Source of the DNA: Lysinibacillus cavernae
GTDB taxonomy: Bacteria > Bacillota > Bacilli > Bacillales_A > Planococcaceae
Length of the DNA stretch: 64,000 bases
Direction: 5' to 3'
Assembly (NCBI RefSeq): GCF_009724685.1
Contig: NZ_WMEF01000001.1
Location: forward strand, 248,001 to 312,000
This document shows, piece by piece, positions 9,159 through 17,835 of this stretch; position 1 is the first letter of the stretch; each line of letters starts with the position of its first letter. The notes beneath the pieces were generated by a model, which saw only the letters and a program-made list of their open reading frames with translations, did not search any database and was not told the origin of the DNA. The position numbers and the translations under genes are program-made.

Positions 9159-9866
9159 TTGCTTCTTAGGCTACTTGCTAGCTTGAAAAAATTATGGAGT
9201 AAGTTTCGGAGTCGTGAAACGTACTATATAGGGGGAAATGATTCATTGCCAGTGCCATTAAGTCGAGAAGAAGAAGTTACAGTCATTGCATCCTTTATGA
9301 ACGGTGATTTACGAGCTAGAGACACACTAATTGAACGTAATTTACGTCTTGTTGTTTATATTGCTAGACGTTTTGATAATACGGGAACGCCAATTGAAGA
9401 TTTAATCAGCATTGGCTCCATTGGTTTAATAAAAGCGATTGAAACGTTCAATACGGATAAAAATATTAAACTTGCAACATATGCATCACGCTGCATTGAA
9501 AATGAAATTTTAATGCATTTACGAAAAACAAGTCGTATGAAGGGTGAAGTTTCTTTAGATGAACCACTAAACTCTGATGCAGATGGAAATGAATTATTAC
9601 TGTCAGATATTTTAGGAACAGAAGAGCATATTATTCTAGATAATGTGGAGAAGAAAATTGAACGTCAGCATATGTTCCATGCTATTAATTTACTAGGTGC
9701 GCGTGAGCGATATATTATGGAGTGTCGTTTTGGTCTCAATGGAAAAGTGGAAATGACACAAAAAGAAGTTGCGGATCATTTGGGCATATCGCAATCATAT
9801 ATTTCTCGATTAGAAAAGAAAATTATTCAAGATTTACGTGAAAATTTAAATCAACCAATATCGTAG
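9159..9866 (+). CDS. sigE: RNA polymerase sigma-E factor precursor
   Basis: SigE drives early mother-cell gene expression in sporulation. The 235-residue protein has an N-terminal amphipathic pro-sequence ([15 protein letters not shown]), then YYIGG, where SpoIIGA cleavage is expected between the tyrosines at about 22/23 by comparison with B. subtilis. Region 2 ([30 protein letters not shown]) and a region 4 helix-turn-helix ([23 protein letters not shown]) are intact. The start is TTG at 9159, preceded by a GAGGGGG site, and gives the standard pro-protein length. There is no intervening element of the skin type. Confidence 0.96.
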   Translation: MLLRLLASLKKLWSKFRSRETYYIGGNDSLPVPLSREEEVTVIASFMNGDLRARDTLIERNLRLVVYIARRFDNTGTPIEDLISIGSIGLIKAIETFNTDKNIKLATYASRCIENEILMHLRKTSRMKGEVSLDEPLNSDADGNELLLSDILGTEEHIILDNVEKKIERQHMFHAINLLGARERYIMECRFGLNGKVEMTQKEVADHLGISQSYISRLEKKIIQDLRENLNQPIS

Positions 9867-9908
9867 AAAGGGAAATTTAACCTACCTAAAATTGGTCGCA
9901 GCTTTTTT

Positions 9909-9937
9909 GCATATTCTTGTTTCTCTCGGACAAACTG
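9909..9937 (+). promoter_or_regulatory. SigF-type forespore promoter for sigG
   Basis: GCATA (9909-9913), then 14 bases, then GGACAAACTG (9928-9937), which fits GGNNANAHTR at every position. This matches the SigF/SigG promoter consensus and lies 44 bases upstream of sigG, as expected from the known SigF control of sigG. Confidence 0.7.
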
Positions 9938-9980
9938 ATGTCACGGTTTAGTCAGAGAATAACATCCGGAGGAATCGAAT

Positions 9981-10754
9981 ATGCGAACAAAAGTAGATCT
10001 TTGCGGCTTAGATACATCGACTTTGCCAATATTAAAGCACGAGGAAATGAAGGAACTCTTCATCCGTTTGCAAGCTGGAGAAACTGAGATCAGAGAAGAG
10101 CTTGTGATGTGCAATTTAAGGTTAGTGCTTAGTATTGTCGGTAGATTTGCCTATCGGGGTGAACAGGCAGATGATTTATTTCAAGTAGGCTGTATTGGCC
10201 TCATGAAAGCCATTGATCATTTTGATTTAAAGCATAATGTACGATTTTCGACATATGCTGTACCAATGATCATTGGTGAAATTCGTCGCCATCTGCGTGA
10301 TCATCATGCTTTACGTGTATCTCGCTCTCTAAGAGATATAGCATATAAGGCAATGCAGGCGAAAGAGCAATGGATAACCGAGAATTTGCGAGAGCCAACG
10401 ATTGAAGAAATTGCAGATATGATTGACATGAAAAAAGAAGATGTTTTATTTGCTTTAGATGCCATTCAAGACCCAGTTTCATTACAAGAGCCCATTTATT
10501 CAGATGGTGGAGACGCTGTTTATATGATGGACCAATTACGTGATGATGATGTATCAGAGGATCAATGGGTTGCCTACGTGTCGGTAAAGGAAAGCTTGCA
10601 AAAGTTAGATGAACGTCAGCAAATGATCGTTGCTAAACGCTTTTATTATGGAGAGACCCAAACTGAAATTGCTAAGGAATTAGGGATATCTCAAGCGCAA
10701 ATTTCACGTCTTGAAAAAAATGCAATTGAAACAATGCAAAAAGATTACAAATAA
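9981..10754 (+). CDS. sigG: RNA polymerase sigma-G factor
   Basis: SigG is the late forespore sigma factor. The 257-residue product starts MRTKVDLCGLDTSTLPILKH, a segment strongly conserved in SigG. It has region 2 (NLRLVLSIVGRF, DDLFQVGCIGLMKAIDHFD), region 3 and region 4 (GETQTEIAKELGISQAQISRLEK). A GGAGG site at 9968-9972 precedes the ATG. It lies downstream of spoIIGA-sigE as in Bacillus, with its own SigF-type promoter and a terminator after it. Confidence 0.97.
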   Translation: MRTKVDLCGLDTSTLPILKHEEMKELFIRLQAGETEIREELVMCNLRLVLSIVGRFAYRGEQADDLFQVGCIGLMKAIDHFDLKHNVRFSTYAVPMIIGEIRRHLRDHHALRVSRSLRDIAYKAMQAKEQWITENLREPTIEEIADMIDMKKEDVLFALDAIQDPVSLQEPIYSDGGDAVYMMDQLRDDDVSEDQWVAYVSVKESLQKLDERQQMIVAKRFYYGETQTEIAKELGISQAQISRLEKNAIETMQKDYK

Positions 10755-10788
10755 AAAAGTGCGCATCGGATTATTCGGTGCGCATTTT
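10753..10788 (+). terminator. intrinsic terminator after sigG
   Basis: The palindromic arms GTGCGCATCG and CGGTGCGCAT flank a short loop and are followed by TTTTAT. Confidence 0.75.
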
Positions 10789-10892
10789 ATCTTCATTCAA
10801 TGAACAAGTGATACATAAATATAAAGTGACAGCAAAGTTTGATGATAGAAATGGATGGATGCACTAAAGTAATAGATAGAGGAGGTATGACA

Positions 10893-11129
10893 TTGCGTTT
10901 TTCGATGTTACAGCAAAAAGAAGTAATAGAAGCAGGGAATGGGCGATTTATAGGATTTGTGATAGATGCCGAAGTATCAAAAGAAACGGGCTATGTTACA
11001 GCTTTTTTGATTGCAGAGCCGCGTAAATATCTTGGTTTTTTTAAAGGGGAAGAGTCTGTAAGAAAAGTGTATATGAAAGATGTACTTGTCGTTGGCAAGG
11101 ACGTCATTTTAGTCAAAGCACTTTCATAA
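10893..11129 (+). CDS. ylmC: YlmC/YmxH family PRC-barrel protein
   Basis: The 78-residue protein (LRFSMLQQKEVIEAGNGRFIG at its start) is a small PRC-barrel of the YlmC/YmxH family, found beside sigG in sporulating Firmicutes. The molecular role is unknown. I place the start at TTG 10893, seven bases after AGAGGAGGT (10878-10885). The ATG at 10887 directly abuts that site, and the longer upstream frame is not conserved. B. subtilis has ylmD next, but here ylmE follows. Confidence 0.8.
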   Translation: MRFSMLQQKEVIEAGNGRFIGFVIDAEVSKETGYVTAFLIAEPRKYLGFFKGEESVRKVYMKDVLVVGKDVILVKALS

Positions 11130-11248
11130 GACATAAGATCAATAAATTTGAGGTGAATGTACGCTGACATAGGTCAGGCTATTCATTGATAAATCAAGCA
11201 TTGCTTGTTACAATAAAAGAAACTATTGTTGTAAAGTTGGGAAAAACA

Positions 11249-11953
11249 GTGACAAAAATCTTAACAAATTTAAACAAACTACATGATTTAATAACAGCAG
11301 CAGAAAAAAAAGCCAATCGTGAGGGCAACGATGTTCAAATAATTGCCGTGACAAAAGAAGTTTCTGTTGAAAGAACGCAAGAAGCAATTGATGCCGGGCT
11401 CATTCATTTAGGAGAAAATAGACCTGAAGGCTTAAATCGTAAAATTTCAGAGATTCAAGCTAATGTACATTGGCATTATATCGGGTCACTTCAAACGCGG
11501 AAAGTAAAGCAAGTGATTAACTACATTGATTATTTGCATTCCTTGGATCGTTTGAGTTTGGCAGAAGAAATTGAAAAAAGAGCAGAAAAACCTGTTAAAT
11601 GTTTTGTACAAGTAAACGTGTCAGGTGAAGAATCAAAACATGGTTTAACGATTGAAGAAGTTTTACCGTTTGTAGAAGCATTAAAAAGTTTTACAATGAT
11701 TCAAGTTGTAGGTTTAATGACAATGGCACCAAATACAGAAGACGAAGCTAGTATTCGCTCTGTTTTCAAGCAATTAAAACAATGTCAACAGCAAATAGCC
11801 GAGCAAGGATTCGCACACGCACCTTGTACCGAGTTATCAATGGGCATGTCTAATGACTTTGAAATTGCGGTAGAGGAAGGGGCTACTTTTGTTCGAGTCG
11901 GAACGGCTCTTGTTGGAAATGAAAGAGGGGAACAGGATGAGCATGAAAAATAA
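11249..11953 (+). CDS. ylmE: YlmE/YggS family PLP-binding protein (PLP homeostasis)
   Basis: This is a single-domain alanine-racemase-fold protein without racemase activity. YggS/PLPBP homologues bind pyridoxal phosphate and buffer vitamin B6 and amino-acid pools. Visible motifs are [11 protein letters not shown] (with the PLP lysine), [44 protein letters not shown] and [16 protein letters not shown] choose the GTG at 11249 (234 aa), which gives the family length. The frame can be opened from TTG 11186, but the extra residues are not conserved and the GAGGTG near 11151 is too distant. The stop overlaps sepF by 17 bases. Confidence 0.88.
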   Translation: MTKILTNLNKLHDLITAAEKKANREGNDVQIIAVTKEVSVERTQEAIDAGLIHLGENRPEGLNRKISEIQANVHWHYIGSLQTRKVKQVINYIDYLHSLDRLSLAEEIEKRAEKPVKCFVQVNVSGEESKHGLTIEEVLPFVEALKSFTMIQVVGLMTMAPNTEDEASIRSVFKQLKQCQQQIAEQGFAHAPCTELSMGMSNDFEIAVEEGATFVRVGTALVGNERGEQDEHEK

Positions 11954-12437
11954 AATTAAAAACTTCTTTTACCTTGAAGAAGAATTAGAAGAAGAAATCA
12001 CGCAAGCTCCTATTCAGCAGCAACAACCCATACAACAACAGCAACCGATTCATTCCGTAAAGCCTAAAAAAACGATTAAAGAACGTAAGGCAGCTATTCA
12101 TGAAATTGTGCCACAAAGTACAGCAGCAACTCCTAACAACATTGTTAGTTTGCAGGCAGCTATGAGTTCTAAAGGAGCAAAAGTGGTCTTGATAGAGCCT
12201 AGAGTCTATGCAGAAGCACAAGATATTGCAGAGCATTTAAAAAATAAGCGTGCAGCAATCGTCAATTTACAGCGTATTGAACGAGAGCAAGGAAAACGCA
12301 TTATTGATTTTTTAAGTGGGACAGTTTACGCACTTGCAGGGGATATCCAACGTATTGGTAAAGATATTTTCCTTTGCACGCCAGATAATGTAGAAGTAAC
12401 TGGTGAAATTACAAACTTTATTTTAGACGATAATTAA
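11937..12437 (+). CDS. sepF: SepF, FtsZ-bundling membrane anchor
   Basis: SepF organises FtsZ filaments and can act as an alternative membrane anchor to FtsA. The 166-residue product starts with an amphipathic helix ([13 protein letters not shown]). An acidic and Gln-rich linker with two PIQQQQ repeats follows (about residues 20-36). The globular SepF domain contains [51 protein letters not shown] and [10 protein letters not shown]. The ATG at 11937 follows GAGGGG at 11925-11930 and lies inside ylmE, which suggests translational coupling. Confidence 0.95.
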   Translation: MSMKNKIKNFFYLEEELEEEITQAPIQQQQPIQQQQPIHSVKPKKTIKERKAAIHEIVPQSTAATPNNIVSLQAAMSSKGAKVVLIEPRVYAEAQDIAEHLKNKRAAIVNLQRIEREQGKRIIDFLSGTVYALAGDIQRIGKDIFLCTPDNVEVTGEITNFILDDN

Positions 12438-12457
12438 TAGCGAGGATTGTAGTTTAT

Positions 12458-12739
12458 ATGACTTTTTTTATAATACTTGGTTATGTATCATTAGCATTTA
12501 AGATTTATTCATTTATGCTAATTGCATATATCTTAATGTCTTGGGTGCCTGCCGCTCAAAATTCAGCTATTGGTCGAATGCTTGAAAAAGTATGTGAACC
12601 ATATTTGGGGATTTTCAGAAAGTTTATTCCGCCTCTTGGTATGATTGATATTTCACCAATTGTGGCCATCTTCATGCTGAATTTTATAGAACGAGGGCTT
12701 TATATAGTCATTCAGAAAATATACTTTATGTTAGTTTAG
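12458..12739 (+). CDS. ylmG: YlmG/YggT family membrane protein
   Basis: The 93-residue protein has two transmembrane segments and the YGGT family pattern: YILMSWVP, a central CEPYLGIFRKFIPPLGMIDISPIV and a second hydrophobic helix. The gene is part of the conserved sepF-ylmG-ylmH-divIVA string. The exact function is not established; relatives in plastids affect division or thylakoid assembly. A terminator follows. Confidence 0.9.
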   Translation: MTFFIILGYVSLAFKIYSFMLIAYILMSWVPAAQNSAIGRMLEKVCEPYLGIFRKFIPPLGMIDISPIVAIFMLNFIERGLYIVIQKIYFMLV

Positions 12740-12742
12740 AAG

Positions 12743-12773
12743 TAAATCCTCACGCTTTGGTGGGGATTTTTTA
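12743..12773 (+). terminator. intrinsic terminator after ylmG
   Basis: AATCCTCAC pairs with GTGGGGATT around a GCTTTG loop and is followed by six T. Confidence 0.8.
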
Positions 12774-12780
12774 TTTATCT

Positions 12781-13056
12781 TGATTCCGCTATGCTTTCGG
12801 TTCAGAAGATTTCCTCCACTGTAGGAGGGGATATGAATGTTTGTTTAGCCTTTTTCAACGGGTGTTTCAATGCCTGTTGCAACGCTGGTGTGATCAACAT
12901 CATGTCCAAACCCACCGGCGGATGTAGCCAATTTTAAAGAGAGGTAGATGCAGATTAGTTAACCGTTGTCACAAATGTGGTGGTTTTAGGTTAAGTTCAA
13001 CTCATCAGCTCGAAAAAATTTGGACGCAATGATGCTGCGGCGTCATTGATTGGGAA
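12781..13056 (+). repeat. hairpin-rich intergenic repeat, copy A (divergent)
   Basis: The ylmG-ylmH gap holds no gene. It has a hairpin CCTCC..GGAGG (12813-12828) followed by GGATATGAATG, a CACCGGCGGATG block (12912-12923), and near its end GGACG followed by a small stem CAATGA/TCATTG (about 13027-13048). The same order of parts appears in copy B at 24981-25101 (hairpin, GAGATGAATG, CCGGCGG, GACGCA plus stem), so I read both as members of one dispersed family. The middle of copy A is unrelated or extra sequence. No open frame in it resembles a transposase. Confidence 0.5.
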
Positions 13057-13114
13057 TACTATGTTCATCCAAGCAACAAAGCAAATAGGAACTAATGAAA
13101 GAGGAGACAACAAG

Positions 13115-13903
13115 ATGGAACACTTAATCCAGCATTTTCGAAAAGATGAACAACCTTTTATTGAGCAGGTTATAAGCTTGCAGCGTGAAGTTGAAGATCG
13201 CTATGCGCCTAAGCTGACAGATTTTCTTGATCCGAGACAACGTTTTATTGTGTCTTCTATTATCGGACAAGATTATACCTTAAAAACAGCATGTGCAGGT
13301 TTATTTGATGTGGCAGAGAGACAGCGTATGCTCATTTTTCCTGCTTACTATGAAGCGACAGAGGAAGACTTTCAGCTGACGGCATTTACAATTCACTATC
13401 CTGTAAAATTTGTTCAACTACGACATCCAGATGTTTTAGGTGCGTTGTTATCATTAGGCTTAAATCGTGGTAAGTTCGGTGATATTCGTGTCAATGAGCA
13501 TCAACTACAATTTGTAGTAGCTCAGGAGGTGGCAGATTATGTAAGGATGCATTTGACAGGTATTGGTAAAGTTAAGGTGCATGTCGAATCCCTAAAAGAA
13601 AATGAGCCACTCCTAGTTAATGAAGAAGAATGGTTTGAGGAATCACACACTGTTTCTTCCATGCGTTTAGATGTGATTATTGCGACCGTTTTAAAAGTGT
13701 CGCGTCAAAGGGCCCAAGCTTTAATTACTGGCAATAAAGTCCGTGTTAATTGGACAGAGCGGGATACAGTTGCTTTTGAATTACAAGAGGGAGATATTTT
13801 ATCGATACGAGGAAGCGGTCGAGTGAAAATAATTATGACAGAAGGCCGTACAAAAAAGGATAAAATTCGTCTACAAGTCGGTCGTTTGGCCCAAAAAAGC
13901 TGA
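13115..13903 (+). CDS. ylmH: YlmH, S4-domain RNA-binding protein (ribosome quality control)
   Basis: The 262-residue product has an N-terminal region of the YlmH family (KDEQPFIEQVISL, LTDFLDPRQRFI) and a C-terminal S4 domain (about residues 185-245: SSMRLDVIIATVLKVSRQRA, NKVRVNWT). In B. subtilis YlmH binds the ribosomal 50S subunit and can act in ribosome-associated quality control alongside RqcH. An rqcH gene is also present here (50904-52598). The start is ATG 13115 with GAGGAG at 13101-13106; the upstream extension of the frame lies in the repeat region. Confidence 0.9.
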   Translation: MEHLIQHFRKDEQPFIEQVISLQREVEDRYAPKLTDFLDPRQRFIVSSIIGQDYTLKTACAGLFDVAERQRMLIFPAYYEATEEDFQLTAFTIHYPVKFVQLRHPDVLGALLSLGLNRGKFGDIRVNEHQLQFVVAQEVADYVRMHLTGIGKVKVHVESLKENEPLLVNEEEWFEESHTVSSMRLDVIIATVLKVSRQRAQALITGNKVRVNWTERDTVAFELQEGDILSIRGSGRVKIIMTEGRTKKDKIRLQVGRLAQKS

Positions 13904-13998
13904 AAGTGAATTAAATTTCATTAATTTTTACTGCTAAGTTGACGGAACAATTGTATAATAGGAGATACGAATGTACATGTAAAGGAGAGAAGGATTGT

Positions 13999-14523
13999 AT
14001 GCCATTATCACCTATTGATATACATAATAAGGAGTTTACAAAAGCCTTCAGAGGTTATGCTGAAGATGAAGTAAATGAATTTTTAGATCAGATCATTAAA
14101 GACTACGAAATTTTGTTGCGTGAAAAAAAAGAAGTCGATAAGCAATTAGAGATGTCCTTAGAACAAGCAAGGCATTTCAACTCCTTGGAAGAAACATTGC
14201 AGAAGTCCATTGTAGTTGCACAAGAAGCTGCCGATGAGGTGCGAAGAAATTCACAAAAAGAGGCAAAGCTCATTGTGAAAGAGGCTGAGAAAAATGCTGA
14301 TCGAATTGTCAATGAAGCTTTAACGAAAGCTCGTAAGGTGACAATTGAAATTGATGAGCTAAAAAAGCAATCTAAGGTATTCCGTAACCGTTTCAAGATG
14401 CTTGTAGAGGCACAGCTTGATTTACTTAATGCAGATGACTGGGATCATTTGCTTCAGTATGATATTGATTTAACAGAAATTCAATCATCTGTCGAGGAAG
14501 CACAGGAATCCGAAGAAATTTAA
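13999..14523 (+). CDS. divIVA: DivIVA, polar and septal coiled-coil scaffold
   Basis: DivIVA marks negatively curved membrane at septa and poles and recruits division-site and chromosome-anchoring proteins. The 174-residue protein begins MPLSPIDIHNKEFTKAFRGY, the conserved lipid-binding domain, with FRGYAEDEVNEFLDQI. Long coiled coils follow (about 30-150) and then an acidic tail. The ATG 13999 has an AAGGAGAGAAGG site; upstream in-frame codons from 13939 are not conserved. A TATAAT at 13954-13959 may be part of its own promoter, but I see no good -35. Confidence 0.95.
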   Translation: MPLSPIDIHNKEFTKAFRGYAEDEVNEFLDQIIKDYEILLREKKEVDKQLEMSLEQARHFNSLEETLQKSIVVAQEAADEVRRNSQKEAKLIVKEAEKNADRIVNEALTKARKVTIEIDELKKQSKVFRNRFKMLVEAQLDLLNADDWDHLLQYDIDLTEIQSSVEEAQESEEI

Positions 14524-14557
14524 CTTTCATTTTGCTGTGAACAACCTTAAATGAAAC

Positions 14558-14586
14558 TTGACGCGATTGTTTGAATTCCATATACT
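14558..14586 (+). promoter_or_regulatory. SigA promoter of the ileS T-box leader
   Basis: TTGACG (14558-14563), 17-base spacer, TATACT (14581-14586). The same two hexamers and spacing occur at the pyr promoter. Confidence 0.75.
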
Positions 14587-14592
14587 TTGTAA

Positions 14593-14864
14593 TAGTAATT
14601 ATTTTGAACAGATATGCATATAAGCAGAGACGAAGACAGTATTTGTTAGGCGTGGTGAAGCGATTTGGGGATAGTGGAAGCCCAAACAAGCAACTAACAT
14701 TGAACATCACTTCTGAGCTAAATAACTGAAAAAAGTAAGTTATTTCGCGATGCACGGCGTTAATGTGCTTTTAAGTGGTAGCGCAAGCTAAATTGTGCTA
14801 CAAGTAGGGTGGTACCGCGAGTAGAAGCTTCTCGTCCCTTAGTGGGATTGAGGGCTTTTTTTGT
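14593..14864 (+). ncRNA. T-box riboswitch (tRNA-Ile), ileS leader
   Basis: The untranslated leader carries the highly conserved T-box bulge sequence AGGGTGGTACCGCG at 14806-14819. It is followed by a terminator stem (CCCT at 14836-14839 pairing with AGGG around 14851) and a T-run ending about 14862. Stem I starts near GCAGAGACGAAGACAG. An ATC triplet at 14706-14708, in the context GAACATCACTT, is the likely isoleucine specifier. Uncharged tRNA-Ile would stabilise the antiterminator and switch on ileS. Confidence 0.93.
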
Positions 14865-14957
14865 TTGTCAGCGAATCGTTTTAGTTGAGTTTGCCAATAA
14901 CTGTCCTATGAGAAGAGAGTCTACATGCTGTTTGTGTAAAATAAGGGAGGAATTTTA

Positions 14958-17726
14958 ATGGTTGAATACAAAGATACTTTATTAATGCCAAAAACAGATT
15001 TCCCAATGCGTGGAAATCTACCGGCAAATGAGCCGAAGATGCAAGAAAAATGGAATGGCGTGGATATTAACAAATTACAGATGGAACGTACTGAAAACCG
15101 TCCAGAATTTGTCCTACATGATGGTCCTCCATATGCAAATGGTGATATCCACATCGGGCATGCATTAAATAAAGTATTAAAGGATATGATTACACGACAT
15201 CGTTCAATGACTGGCTACCATGTTAATTATATTCCAGGCTGGGATACACACGGATTACCAATTGAGCAAGCATTGACAAACAAAGGTGTAAAACGTAAAG
15301 AAATGTCAGTAGCTGCATTCCGTCAACTTTGTGAAGAGTATGCGTATGAACAAATTGACAATCAACGTTCTCAATTCCGTCGTCTAGGCATTCGAGGTGA
15401 TTGGGAAAATCCTTATATTACATTGAAGCCTGAATTTGAAGCACGTCAAATTGAAGTGTTCGGTAAAATGGCAGAAAAAGGATATATTTATAAGGGATTA
15501 AAACCTGTTTATTGGTCGCCATCTTCTGAATCGGCTCTTGCAGAAGCTGAAATTGAATATAAAGACATCAAATCACCATCCATTTATGTAAGCTTTGCTA
15601 TTAAAGATGCAAAAGGCGTTGTTCCAGCAGATGCTAAATTTATCATTTGGACAACAACACCTTGGACATTACCAGCAAACTTAGGGATTTCTTTAAACCC
15701 TGAATTTATGTACGTAGTAGTTGCAGTGGCAAATAAAAAATTCATCATTGCGAAAGAATTATTAGAGTCAGTAGCAAATGCCCTAGGATGGGAAGACTAT
15801 GAGGTTGTACAGGAAGTAAAAGGTGAGGCACTGGATCGTGTTGTAGCTCAACACCCATTCTATGATCGTGAATCTCTTATTATGGTTGGTGAACACGTAA
15901 CAGCTGAAGCGGGTACAGGCTGTGTTCATACGGCACCTGGACACGGGGAAGACGATTATCATATCGGTAAACAATATGGCTTAGGCATTCTTAGCCCTCT
16001 TGATAATAGTGGTTGCTATACAGATGAAGCACCTGGCTTTGAAGGCATATTTTATAATGATGCCAATAAACTAGTAACAGAAAAACTAAAAGAAGTAGAA
16101 GCATTAGAAAAGCTTGATTTCTTTACGCACTCATACCCACATGACTGGCGCACAAAAAAACCTGTTATTTATCGTGCGACACCACAATGGTTTGCATCAG
16201 TTGAAGCATTCCGTAGTGAGTTGTTAGAGGCTGTTAAAGCAACAACATTTACACCAGCTTGGGGAGAAACTCGTCTTTATAATATGATTCGTGACCGAGG
16301 TGATTGGGTAATTTCACGCCAACGTGCATGGGGTGTGCCAATTCCAATTTTCTATGCAGAAAATGGTGAACCAATTATTACACCTGAAACAATTAGTCAC
16401 ATCTCAGCATTATTCCGTGAGAATGGGTCAAATATTTGGTTCCAAAGAACAGCAAAAGAATTATTACCAGAAGGCTTTACACATCCAGGTAGCCCGAACG
16501 GTGAATTCACAAAAGAAAATGATATTATGGACGTATGGTTCGACTCAGGTTCATCACACCAAGGCGTACTTGTAGAACGAGGCATGAAGTATCCAGCTGA
16601 TCTGTATTTAGAAGGCTCTGACCAACACCGTGGTTGGTTTAACTCATCTCTTATTACATCTGTAGCTATTAACGGCTATGCACCATATAAAGGACTTTTA
16701 ACACATGGTTTCGTTCTTGATGGTGAAGGACGTAAAATGAGTAAATCATTAGGTAATGTGATTATTCCACAAAAAGTAATGGATCAGTATGGAGCAGATA
16801 TTCTTCGTCTATGGGTTGCTTCTGTTGACTATACAGCTGATGTGCGAATTTCTATGGATATGTTAAAGCAAGTATCAGAAGTATATCGTAAAATTCGTAA
16901 TACGTTCCGTTTCTTACACGGCAATATTGCTGATTTCGATCCTATGAAAGATCGTGTAGCCTACGCAGAACTTCGCGAAATGGACCAATACGTGTATATG
17001 CGCTTACAGGATGTTTTAAAAACTGTACGTGCTGCGTATGATCGTTATGATTTTGCTGCTGTCTATCATGTAGTCAATAATTTTGTAGCTGTAGAGCTTT
17101 CTTCATTCTATTTAGATATTGCAAAAGATGTTGTCTATATCGAAGGTCATGACAATAAAGACCGCCGTGCTATGCAAACGGTCATTTACGATACATTAAT
17201 GACATTGGTTAAAATTATGACACCAATTATCCCTCATACAACAGATGAGATGTGGTCTTACTTACATGCTCAAAGTATAGTAGAGGAAGTTTCTGTTCAA
17301 TTAACTGACTTCCCTTCAGTAGATGAACAAGCGAATTTTGAAAGCCTTCGTACAAAATGGGAAAAAATTATTGATGTACGAGATGATATCTTAAAAGCAT
17401 TAGAGGAAGCTCGTAATGCTAAAACAATTGGTAAATCACTTGAGGCAAAAGTGACAGTATATGCGAAAGAGGATGTTGTAGCATTATTGAACGATGCGAA
17501 CATTGACTTTGCACAACTTTCCATTGTTTCTGCTTTTGAGGTAGCTACAATAGATGAAGCGCCAGCCGATGCTTTGGCACTTGAGCATGTTTCAATTGTT
17601 GTAGAGAAAGCAACAGGCGAGAAATGTGAGCGTTGCTGGTCAATTTCTGAAACAGTTGGTGCAAATGAGGAACATCCAACTGTTTGTGCGCGCTGTGCAG
17701 AAGTTGTAGAAAAATATTACGCTTAA
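14958..17726 (+). CDS. ileS: IleS, isoleucyl-tRNA synthetase
   Basis: IleS charges tRNA-Ile. The 922-residue class I synthetase has the HIGH motif ([11 protein letters not shown], about residue 65), the editing (CP1) domain, with [11 protein letters not shown] at about 235 and [12 protein letters not shown] at about 320, and KMSKS at about 593-597. It also has an anticodon-binding domain and a C-terminal zinc ribbon (CERCW..CARC). A GGGAGG site precedes the ATG. This is the bacterial-type enzyme of normal length, downstream of divIVA as in B. subtilis, and controlled by the T-box leader. Confidence 0.98.
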   Translation: MVEYKDTLLMPKTDFPMRGNLPANEPKMQEKWNGVDINKLQMERTENRPEFVLHDGPPYANGDIHIGHALNKVLKDMITRHRSMTGYHVNYIPGWDTHGLPIEQALTNKGVKRKEMSVAAFRQLCEEYAYEQIDNQRSQFRRLGIRGDWENPYITLKPEFEARQIEVFGKMAEKGYIYKGLKPVYWSPSSESALAEAEIEYKDIKSPSIYVSFAIKDAKGVVPADAKFIIWTTTPWTLPANLGISLNPEFMYVVVAVANKKFIIAKELLESVANALGWEDYEVVQEVKGEALDRVVAQHPFYDRESLIMVGEHVTAEAGTGCVHTAPGHGEDDYHIGKQYGLGILSPLDNSGCYTDEAPGFEGIFYNDANKLVTEKLKEVEALEKLDFFTHSYPHDWRTKKPVIYRATPQWFASVEAFRSELLEAVKATTFTPAWGETRLYNMIRDRGDWVISRQRAWGVPIPIFYAENGEPIITPETISHISALFRENGSNIWFQRTAKELLPEGFTHPGSPNGEFTKENDIMDVWFDSGSSHQGVLVERGMKYPADLYLEGSDQHRGWFNSSLITSVAINGYAPYKGLLTHGFVLDGEGRKMSKSLGNVIIPQKVMDQYGADILRLWVASVDYTADVRISMDMLKQVSEVYRKIRNTFRFLHGNIADFDPMKDRVAYAELREMDQYVYMRLQDVLKTVRAAYDRYDFAAVYHVVNNFVAVELSSFYLDIAKDVVYIEGHDNKDRRAMQTVIYDTLMTLVKIMTPIIPHTTDEMWSYLHAQSIVEEVSVQLTDFPSVDEQANFESLRTKWEKIIDVRDDILKALEEARNAKTIGKSLEAKVTVYAKEDVVALLNDANIDFAQLSIVSAFEVATIDEAPADALALEHVSIVVEKATGEKCERCWSISETVGANEEHPTVCARCAEVVEKYYA

Positions 17727-17768
17727 GTGATTCCTATGAATAACAAGAATCTACCTTCTATGTAGGTG

Positions 17769-17803
17769 AAAAGCAAGTCTCCTTTAAGGGGACTTGCTTT
17801 TTT
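17769..17803 (+). terminator. intrinsic terminator after ileS
   Basis: AAGCAAGTC pairs with GACTTGCTT around a short loop, followed by a T-run. It may serve the convergent - strand gene in part. Confidence 0.85.
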
Positions 17804-17835
17804 CATGGGGGCTTTGCAGATTCTATTAGATAAAA

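Noticed and set aside
12841-12930. Copy A middle as a TnpB-type guide RNA or transposon end
   Set aside because: No tnpA or tnpB remnant is nearby and I could not match a known end sequence; resemblance was too loose.
13939-13959. TTGACG/TATAAT as a divIVA promoter
   Set aside because: The spacer is only nine bases; the TATAAT may be a -10, but I cannot find its -35.
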